Translations under genes and position numbers: made by a program
Notes under the pieces: model-generated
What the model was told of the DNA's origin: nothing
Databases searched by the model: none
Seen by the model: only the letters and a program-made list of their open reading frames with translations
In this document: positions 14,399 through 20,620 of the stretch, piece after piece
Position numbering within the stretch: position 1 is the stretch's first letter
Layout: each line of letters starts with the position of its first letter
Origin: an uncultured Prevotella sp.
Lineage (GTDB): Bacteria > Bacteroidota > Bacteroidia > Bacteroidales > Bacteroidaceae
DNA: 33,206 nucleotides
Direction of reading: 5' to 3'
Assembly (NCBI GenBank): GCA_946184025.1
Contig: CAMHEA010000005.1
Span: 1 to 33,206 of the forward strand

Positions 14399-16426
14399 AT
14401 GAGAAGAAACAAAGCAAATATCCTTGATACGGCCTTGGGTTCCGTGGTGGCGTTGCTCGGCAATCTCGCCCTCGCGTACCTTTTATATATGATAGCGCGC
14501 GTTGTCTATCTGCTGGAGAACTATAGTTATTTTGCCGAGGGCATGCGCTTGGACCATATTCTGGAAATGCTTGGCGGCGCCTTGCGCTTCGATACGTCTG
14601 CCATTCTTTATACGAACCTGCTCTACATCGTCCTGATGCTCCTCCCGGTGTGGGCCAAGGAGCAGGCAGGCTACCATCGTTTCTGCAAGTGGGTGTTCGT
14701 TGTTGTCAACAGTCTGTGCCTGGTTGTCAACCTGTGCGATGCCGCCTATTTCCCCTATACGCTCCGACGTACCACGACCAGTGTGTTCCGTGAATTTCAG
14801 AATGAGAACAACCTGGCCGGTGTGTTTGGTACAGAGTTGGTCAATCATTGGTATTTGGTGCTCATCGGTGTGGTACTGATCTTCGGATTGTGGAAGCTCT
14901 ACATCCAGCCGCGTACAGAAGGACACCGCTATACGACGCTGAAGGAACGCCTGGGCTATGCCGCCATCTATGTTTTGAGCCTTGCCGTAGCCGTACCGTT
15001 ATGTATTGGCGGGTGCCGTGGAGGTCTGGCATCCGGCATCCGGCCCATCACCATCAACAATGCCAACCAGTATGCTGAACGTCCGACGGAGTGTGCCTTG
15101 GTGTTGAACACGCCGTTTGCCCTGATTCGTACCATTGGTAAGAGTGTTTTCAAGGTTCCCGACTATTATTCCGACCCGAAAGCACTGGAGGCGGTGTTCA
15201 CTCCGATACACCAACCGGGCTTATCCGCCTTGTCCGATAGCCTCGTTGCGCCAGCCTCGCCAGTCTTTTCCGACAGCATTGTCTATCCGCGGAAGAAGAA
15301 TGTGGTCGTTATTATCGTTGAAAGCTTCGGCCGTGAGTATATCGGTGCGTTCAACCGCGACCTCGACGGAGGACGATACAAAGGCTATACGCCCAACGTA
15401 GACAGCCTCATTGCCCATAGTGCCGTCTATCGCTATTCGTTCTGCAACGGTCAGAAGAGCATCGACGGCATGCCAAGCGTGCTCTGTAGCATCCCGATGT
15501 TTGTGGAGCCGTTTGTCCTGACACCTGCATCCATGAACAGCTATACGGGATTGGCAGGCTTGCTGAGCAACTGGGGGTATCAGACGGCGTTCTTCCACGG
15601 AGCCAACCGAGGCTCAATGGGCTTCCTTGCCTTTGCCAATAAGACCGGCTTCCAGCATTACTATGGTCGTCAGGACTATGCCGGCGACGCGCGTTTCGGC
15701 GGCGATGGTGACTTCGATGGGAACTGGGGCATCTGGGACGAGCCCTTTATGCAGTATTATTGCACAAAGATGTCGGAGATGAAGCAACCGTTCTTCACCG
15801 CCCTCTTCACCGTATCGTCCCATCATCCGTTTGTTGTTCCTGCACAGTATAAGGCTGTTTATCCTGAAGAACATCTTCCTATCCAAAAGTGTATCCGCTA
15901 TACCGACATGGCCATCGGCCGTTTCTTTGCCTCGGCCAGCAAACAGCCGTGGTTCAAGAATACGATCTTCGTGATTACGAGCGACCATACCAACCAGAGC
16001 GACCATGCCGAATACCAGACCGACTTGGGTCGTTTCTGCTCACCCATCATCATCTATGATCCCTCCGGCGACATCCAGCCAGGCATGCGTGAGGCCATTG
16101 CGCAGCAGATAGACATTGTACCCACGGTGCTGGGACATATCGGCTACGACCGGCCTTACCTCGCTTTTGGCATCGACCTGTTCCGTACGCCGGCTGAGGA
16201 GACTTTCGCCGTGAACTATCTGAACGGAGTCTATCAGTATGTGAAGTACGGCTATGTGCTACAGTTTGACGGTGAGAAGACCAAAGCCGTCTACCGGCTC
16301 ACCGACCGTCTGATGCAGCACGACTTGAAAGGGCGCGTCCCTGTTCAGGCAAAGATGGAACGTGAACTGAAAGCCATCATACAGCAATATATGGAACGGA
16401 TGGTGAACGACCATCTGATGCCCTGA
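14399..16426 (+). CDS. LTA-synthase-family membrane sulfatase-fold phosphotransferase
   Basis: 675 aa. About five transmembrane helices lie in residues 15-210 (LLGNLALAYLLYMIARVVYL; LVLIGVVLIFGLWKLY), then a periplasmic sulfatase/alkaline-phosphatase fold from about residue 300. Metal and active-site motifs are visible: VVVIIVESFG (metal Glu), NGQKSIDGMPS with Ser354 at the nucleophile position where LtaS has Thr, SSHHPFVVP, and ITSDHTNQSDH (Asp/His metal site). Relatives transfer phosphoglycerol or phosphoethanolamine from phospholipids to lipid or glycan acceptors. Between an MsbA-like exporter and an LpxL-like acyltransferase, decoration of lipid A or LPS core is the best guess, but the acceptor and donor are unknown. 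It ends 18 bp before the acyltransferase. Confidence 0.8.
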   Translation: MRRNKANILDTALGSVVALLGNLALAYLLYMIARVVYLLENYSYFAEGMRLDHILEMLGGALRFDTSAILYTNLLYIVLMLLPVWAKEQAGYHRFCKWVFVVVNSLCLVVNLCDAAYFPYTLRRTTTSVFREFQNENNLAGVFGTELVNHWYLVLIGVVLIFGLWKLYIQPRTEGHRYTTLKERLGYAAIYVLSLAVAVPLCIGGCRGGLASGIRPITINNANQYAERPTECALVLNTPFALIRTIGKSVFKVPDYYSDPKALEAVFTPIHQPGLSALSDSLVAPASPVFSDSIVYPRKKNVVVIIVESFGREYIGAFNRDLDGGRYKGYTPNVDSLIAHSAVYRYSFCNGQKSIDGMPSVLCSIPMFVEPFVLTPASMNSYTGLAGLLSNWGYQTAFFHGANRGSMGFLAFANKTGFQHYYGRQDYAGDARFGGDGDFDGNWGIWDEPFMQYYCTKMSEMKQPFFTALFTVSSHHPFVVPAQYKAVYPEEHLPIQKCIRYTDMAIGRFFASASKQPWFKNTIFVITSDHTNQSDHAEYQTDLGRFCSPIIIYDPSGDIQPGMREAIAQQIDIVPTVLGHIGYDRPYLAFGIDLFRTPAEETFAVNYLNGVYQYVKYGYVLQFDGEKTKAVYRLTDRLMQHDLKGRVPVQAKMERELKAIIQQYMERMVNDHLMP

Positions 16427-16444
16427 CCTAAAACGACAACGACA

Positions 16445-17395
16445 ATGAAAGCACTCAGTTACATCGGTTACACCCTTGCTTACGGCATCTGGTACCTGCT
16501 CTCTCTGCTGCCGTTCCGCGTGCTCTACGTCCTTTCCGACATCATCTATTTCTTTCTCGGAAAGGTTTTCAAGTACCGTCACCGTGTGATATGGCACAAT
16601 CTCACCTCGTCGTTCCCCGACAAGAGCGAAACCGAGCTTCGTGCCATCGAGCGCGGGTTCTACCACTGGTTCTGCGACTATCTGGTGGAGACCATTAAAC
16701 TGATGTCCATCAGCAAGGAGAAACTCATGCGCCACATGACCTTTACCGGCATGGAGACGTTCAACCAAGTGCTCAACAGCGGGCAATCCTGTGCCGTCTA
16801 TCTGGGGCACTATGGTAACTGGGAGTGGATAACCTCTTTATCCTATTGGGTGCCCCCGCACGTCCTTTGTACGCAGCTCTATCATCCACTTGAAAACGAA
16901 TATTTCGACAAACTTTTCAAATATGTCCGCGAACGCCAGCAGGGCATCTGTATCCCCATGCAGGAATCTTTGCGCGAGATTCTACGCTACCGGCGCGAGA
17001 ACCAAGCCATTGTCGTTGGCTATATCTCTGACCAGGTGCCCTTGTGGCAGAACATTCACCACTGGGTGGACTTCCTCCACCACGACACACCCGTACTGAC
17101 AGGAGGCGAGCGTATTGTACGCAAGACCCGGCAAGCGGTCTTCTATGGCGATATGCGGCGCATCCGGCGCGGTTACTACAACTGCGAAATGAAACTTGTC
17201 ACACGGGAGCCGGAGCAGCTGGCCGAGTTTGAAATCACCGACATTTATTTCCACCTGTTGGAAGAGAGCATCCGCACCACCCCTGAGATATGGCTGTGGA
17301 GCCACAACCGCTGGAAGCGCACCAGGGAAGAGTTCGACCGCTGTTTCGTCGTAAAAGACGGAAAGGTCGTCCATCGCGACCCCCAAACATCCTGA
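16445..17395 (+). CDS. LpxL/HtrB-type lysophospholipid (lipid A) acyltransferase
   Basis: 316 aa, typical length. An N-terminal membrane anchor (LAYGIWYLLSLLPFRVLYVL) is followed by the acyltransferase domain with the H-x4-E catalytic motif, His122...Glu127 in LGHYGNWEW. Other family signatures include YISDQVP and the C-terminal PEIWLWSHNRWK. It transfers a secondary acyl chain to a lipid A precursor at the inner membrane. Its place immediately after the sulfatase-fold enzyme and before three glycosyltransferases supports an LPS role. The exact position acylated cannot be read from sequence. A 44-bp gap separates it from the first GT2 gene, which in the ORF track appears to overlap only because of an artefactual upstream start. 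Confidence 0.9.
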   Translation: MKALSYIGYTLAYGIWYLLSLLPFRVLYVLSDIIYFFLGKVFKYRHRVIWHNLTSSFPDKSETELRAIERGFYHWFCDYLVETIKLMSISKEKLMRHMTFTGMETFNQVLNSGQSCAVYLGHYGNWEWITSLSYWVPPHVLCTQLYHPLENEYFDKLFKYVRERQQGICIPMQESLREILRYRRENQAIVVGYISDQVPLWQNIHHWVDFLHHDTPVLTGGERIVRKTRQAVFYGDMRRIRRGYYNCEMKLVTREPEQLAEFEITDIYFHLLEESIRTTPEIWLWSHNRWKRTREEFDRCFVVKDGKVVHRDPQTS

Positions 17396-17439
17396 TTAAT
17401 CATTCCCCCTGTTCGCCCATCCTTAAAGCATCTGAAGCT

Positions 17440-18237
17440 ATGACTATCGGTGTCATCATATCCACCTACAACAACCCCCGCTGGCTGGAAAAGACCCTGT
17501 GGGGATACCTCTTCCAGACCCGTCAGGCCGACGAAATCATCATTGCCGACGACGGATCCACTCAGGAGACGGCTGCCCTCATAGCCGCCTATGCCACCCG
17601 CTTGCCCCTGCGGCATGTCTGGCAGGAAGACAAGGGCTTCCGAAAGACACGCATTCTCAACAAGGCACTCCTCGAAGCCACTGCCGACTACCTTGTCTTC
17701 ACCGACCAGGACTGCGTGCCCCGACCCGATTTCCTGGCCGTCCATGAGCGATACGCCCTGCCGCGGCGTTTCCTCAGCGGTGGTTATTTCAAACTGCCCA
17801 TGGACATCAGCACCCAACTCACCTTGGACGACATCCGCAGTGGCCGGGCATTCCGCCTGTCGTGGCTTCGCGAGAACGGACTGAGGACTACCTTCAAGTG
17901 CACGAAACTCATACAAAACCCCACCTTCTCCAGCCTGATGAATGCAATAACGCCTACCAAGGCCACTTGGAACGGCATGAATGCGAGCACCTGGCGCACC
18001 CTGCTGTTGGATGCCAAGGGCTTCGACGAGCGTATGCAGTATGGCGGTGAGGACCGCGAGTTGGGCGAACGCCTTGTCAATGCAGGCATTACGGGGCGGC
18101 AGATACGTTATTCGGCCGTCACCCTCCATCTCGACCACGCCCGACCCTATGTCAACCAAGCTGCCTGGGACACGAATCATGCCATCCGGCGAGCCACCAA
18201 GGCCGCCCACCTGACACAGACAACACACGGAATATGA
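17440..18237 (+). CDS. GT2-family glycosyltransferase (first of a paralogous pair)
   Basis: 265 aa starting at the ATG in MTIGVIISTYNNPRW; the track's 50-residue longer version runs back into the acyltransferase gene, is low-complexity and Arg-rich, and is rejected. GT-A fold motifs: ISTYNNP, ADDGSTQET, HVWQEDKGFRKTRILNKA, metal-binding Asp89-Gln-Asp91 (FTDQDC) and the acceptor/catalytic Glu204-Asp205 (YGGEDRELGERL). No membrane segment, so a cytoplasmic or membrane-associated transferase that adds a sugar from a nucleotide donor, probably to LPS core. The stop overlaps the next start (ATGA), and the next gene is a paralog. Confidence 0.88.
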   Translation: MTIGVIISTYNNPRWLEKTLWGYLFQTRQADEIIIADDGSTQETAALIAAYATRLPLRHVWQEDKGFRKTRILNKALLEATADYLVFTDQDCVPRPDFLAVHERYALPRRFLSGGYFKLPMDISTQLTLDDIRSGRAFRLSWLRENGLRTTFKCTKLIQNPTFSSLMNAITPTKATWNGMNASTWRTLLLDAKGFDERMQYGGEDRELGERLVNAGITGRQIRYSAVTLHLDHARPYVNQAAWDTNHAIRRATKAAHLTQTTHGI

Positions 18238-19022
18238 TGAAGACAAGCCTTGTTATCACCACCTACAACAACCCCGACGCACTCCACCTGGTGCTCCTGA
18301 GCCTCCAGAGGCAGACCCTGCTGCCTGCCGAAGTGGTTGTCGCCGACGACGGTTCCACCGACGAAACCCGACAGCTTCTCCAACAGTGGCGCAGCCTCCT
18401 GCCGTGCCCCATTGTCCATGTGTGGCAGGAAGACCGCGGCTACCGGCGTTCGCGCATTCTCAACAAAGCCTTCGCCAAGGCCACCGGCGACTACCTCATC
18501 AATATCGACGGCGACATCATCATGGAGAAACATTTCATTGCCGACCACGTCCGATACGCCCGCAAGGGATATTTCGGCTGCGGCGGACGTGTCAGGCTGG
18601 GGCCCACGGTCACCAAGCAGATCTATGTGGCCAGGGACTATCGCCTGCATTTCTTCACGTCAGACCTCACCGACCGCTTCAACCTGTTGCGGATGCCCTT
18701 GCTCACGCCCCTTTTCTTCAACCGGCAGCACCTCCGCGGCTGCAACATCGCCTTTTGGCGCGACGACCTGATTGCCGTCAACGGCTATGACGAACAGTTC
18801 GAAGGCTGGGGACTGGAGGATTACGACATCGCCAACCGGCTGAAACTCATAGGCCGGCGCATCCGCCACATCAAGTTCTCCGCCATCGAATACCACCTCT
18901 ACCATCCCGAACGCAGCAACGACGGACAGAGCAACGCCCGCAACGAAGCCGCCCTCCGGCAGAATATGCAGGAGCAACGCCACCGCGCCAAGGAAGGAAT
19001 GGACAAATACCTGAACGTATGA
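18234..19022 (+). CDS. GT2-family glycosyltransferase (second of a paralogous pair)
   Basis: 262 aa. It shares with the preceding protein the motifs TTYNNP, ADDGSTDET, HVWQEDRGYRRSRILNKA, with Asp92-Gly-Asp94 (NIDGDI) as the DxD metal motif and GWGLEDYDIANRL as the catalytic ED segment. The close similarity and ATGA overlap point to a tandem duplication, followed by divergence of the second half (RVRLGPTVTKQIYVARDY), which would carry acceptor specificity. Predicted to add a sugar to a core oligosaccharide or surface glycan; donor and linkage are unknown. The next gene begins 57 bp downstream. Confidence 0.88.
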   Translation: MMKTSLVITTYNNPDALHLVLLSLQRQTLLPAEVVVADDGSTDETRQLLQQWRSLLPCPIVHVWQEDRGYRRSRILNKAFAKATGDYLINIDGDIIMEKHFIADHVRYARKGYFGCGGRVRLGPTVTKQIYVARDYRLHFFTSDLTDRFNLLRMPLLTPLFFNRQHLRGCNIAFWRDDLIAVNGYDEQFEGWGLEDYDIANRLKLIGRRIRHIKFSAIEYHLYHPERSNDGQSNARNEAALRQNMQEQRHRAKEGMDKYLNV

Positions 19023-19079
19023 GTACCGGATTTCTGCTGTTTCCAGAATCTTGTTTCCTGTTCTCAAAGAAGAAGACAA

Positions 19080-20093
19080 ATGTCCACGAAAGCAAGAAAA
19101 ATATATTATAACCTCCATAGCGGCAAAAACTCCAAATTAGCCTATTTTGCCCGTTGCTACCTGCGTCGTTGCATGCCCTCGCGCCTCCTGCAAAGCCGCA
19201 GGCAAAGCCTTCTTGACGAAGTGCAGCAACGCGCCGACAAGGACTACATTCTGCAACGCGTGGACTATTACTGCCGTCTGAACGAAGCCGGAGAACTGTC
19301 AGCCGAAGATCAGGTCGACTTCCTGCGCCAGTCCATGCCTGTCGGAAAGCAGCCGGTCTTGCACCCCAAGGTCTACTATTTTGACTCCATGCAGTATGCC
19401 CGGTGGTTCCCTCCGACGTCACGGTGGATTCTTCTACCCGGCGACATCACCCATGTGCCCCAGCTACCCTCCATCGTCAAGAGCCGCCCGTTGGGCGGTG
19501 ACAACCACCGTTCCGTATTACTCAATCTCGACAAAGTCCGACACTTCACCTTTGTGAACGACCGAAAGCCCTTTACGGAAAAGAAAGACCAAGCCATCTT
19601 CCGCGGACTCATCGCACAGGTGAGGGACGGCGGGCTGAAGACCAACCGCTATGACTTCATGGAAAAGTTCTTCGGCCATCCCATGGTGGATGCAGGTGTC
19701 ATCGACAAGCGGTTTCCCGAGTGGCTCACGGAGAAAATCACCATAGCCGAACACCTGGACTACAAGTTTGTCATGGCCCTCGAGGGCAACGACGTGGCCT
19801 CCAACCTCAAGTGGATCATGTCGTCCAACTCTGTTGCCGTCATGCCGCCGCCCACCTGCGAAACCTGGTTCATGGAGGGAACCCTCATTCCCGACTACCA
19901 CTACATAGCCATCAAGCCCGACTACTCCGACCTGGAGTCGCGCCTGCAATACTTCATCGACCATCCCGACGAGGCACAAGCCATCATTGACCATGCCCAC
20001 GACTATGTTGCACAGTTCCGCAACGCACGGCGAGAACTCCTCATTTCCCTGCTTGTACTCGACAGATACTTCCGCGCTACGGCCTCCCAATAG
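19080..20093 (+). CDS. GT90-like (CAP10/LpsA-type) glycosyltransferase
   Basis: 337 aa starting with a basic N-terminus (STKARKIYYNLHSGKNSK). The C-terminal two thirds match the CAP10/GT90 pattern: AIFRGLIAQ, NRYDFMEKFF, LTEKITIAEHLDYKFVMALEGND, SNLKWIMSSNSVAVMPPP, and an acidic tail YIAIKPDYSDLESRLQYF. In bacteria this family includes LPS core glycosyltransferases such as LpsA; in eukaryotes, protein O-glucosyltransferases and xylosyltransferases. The setting at the end of a lipid A/LPS cluster favours a core or surface-glycan role. It is followed by repeat copy B, and no terminator hairpin is obvious. Confidence 0.8.
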   Translation: MSTKARKIYYNLHSGKNSKLAYFARCYLRRCMPSRLLQSRRQSLLDEVQQRADKDYILQRVDYYCRLNEAGELSAEDQVDFLRQSMPVGKQPVLHPKVYYFDSMQYARWFPPTSRWILLPGDITHVPQLPSIVKSRPLGGDNHRSVLLNLDKVRHFTFVNDRKPFTEKKDQAIFRGLIAQVRDGGLKTNRYDFMEKFFGHPMVDAGVIDKRFPEWLTEKITIAEHLDYKFVMALEGNDVASNLKWIMSSNSVAVMPPPTCETWFMEGTLIPDYHYIAIKPDYSDLESRLQYFIDHPDEAQAIIDHAHDYVAQFRNARRELLISLLVLDRYFRATASQ

Positions 20094-20139
20094 CCCCGAC
20101 GGCAGTTCTCCAAAGGTCTGTTTCCGTTCCTTTTTCTTC

Positions 20140-20227
20140 TAATATAGGCTTTATTACTTGGCAATATAGCCCATATTGCTCGGTAATATAGCCTATTTTG
20201 CTCTGTAATAAAGGGTATATTACTAAC
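20140..20227 (+). repeat. Four-unit 22-bp intergenic element, copy B
   Basis: Units begin at 20140, 20162, 20184 and 20206, each exactly 22 bp, with the same dyad core as copies A and C. It begins 46 bp after the GT90 stop codon and lies more than 200 bp upstream of the SusC promoter. No homology to flanking sequence is seen. Confidence 0.9.
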
Positions 20228-20375
20228 CTGGTCGGGCCGAAAGGGATGGAGAAACGGGCAGAAATGGCCTTTTCTTTTGCCCCTTTCACCATTTCAGACA
20301 AGACATTCCATCCACATCAAAAACCGTTTTTGCCTATATTCAAGAAACTTCCGAAACCTCTTTAAACAGGAGATT

Positions 20376-20399
20376 GTGAGGTGAAAAGTGAGGTGAAAA
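20376..20399 (+). repeat. Tandem 12-bp direct repeat upstream of the SusC promoter
   Basis: Two adjacent perfect copies of GTGAGGTGAAAA, about 50 bp upstream of the -7 box. The spacing suits a direct-repeat activator site; PUL regulators of the hybrid two-component or SusR type bind direct repeats upstream of susC genes. No such regulator gene is seen in the window, so this is inference. Confidence 0.5.
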
Positions 20400-20446
20400 G
20401 TCTTTATGAAATCCTTTGCAAGGAAGGAGCCGATGTGGAAAAACCA

Positions 20447-20454
20447 TATCTTTG
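20447..20454 (+). promoter_or_regulatory. Promoter box of the SusC/SusD locus
   Basis: TATCTTTG fits the Bacteroidota -7 consensus exactly. A TTTG occurs at 20415-20418, but the 28-bp spacing is too long, so -33 recognition is poor, as expected of an activator-dependent promoter. Confidence 0.55.
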
Positions 20455-20620
20455 CAACAGATAAGTTCGGAAAGGGCACCCCATCATGCTCAGCGGAACC
20501 GACATCCATTGCTCAAAGAGACCTGCTTTTGACATCATGGCAACCGAAAAGGGCTGAACCTGTTCCATCCATGTGCAATAATACCTATTTATAAAAATAA
20601 CATCTATCAATAAACTAACT

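Larger units (their letters stand above)
20228..20620 (+). other. Leader and regulatory region of the SusC/SusD locus
   Basis: About 390 bp without a credible gene. It contains a possible GAAATGG/CCATTTC hairpin near 20265-20300, a tandem 12-bp repeat (20376-20399), a small CCTTTGCAAGG dyad near 20413-20423, and a TATCTTTG promoter box at 20447-20454. The roughly 160-nt untranslated leader is long enough for post-transcriptional control, but no known riboswitch was recognised. Short ORFs in the track here look like chance. Confidence 0.5.

Noticed and set aside
17290-17439. N-terminal 50-residue extension of the first GT2 gene
   Set aside because: It overlaps the end of the acyltransferase gene in another frame and is Arg/Pro-rich; GT2 proteins begin at the MTIGVIISTYNNP start.
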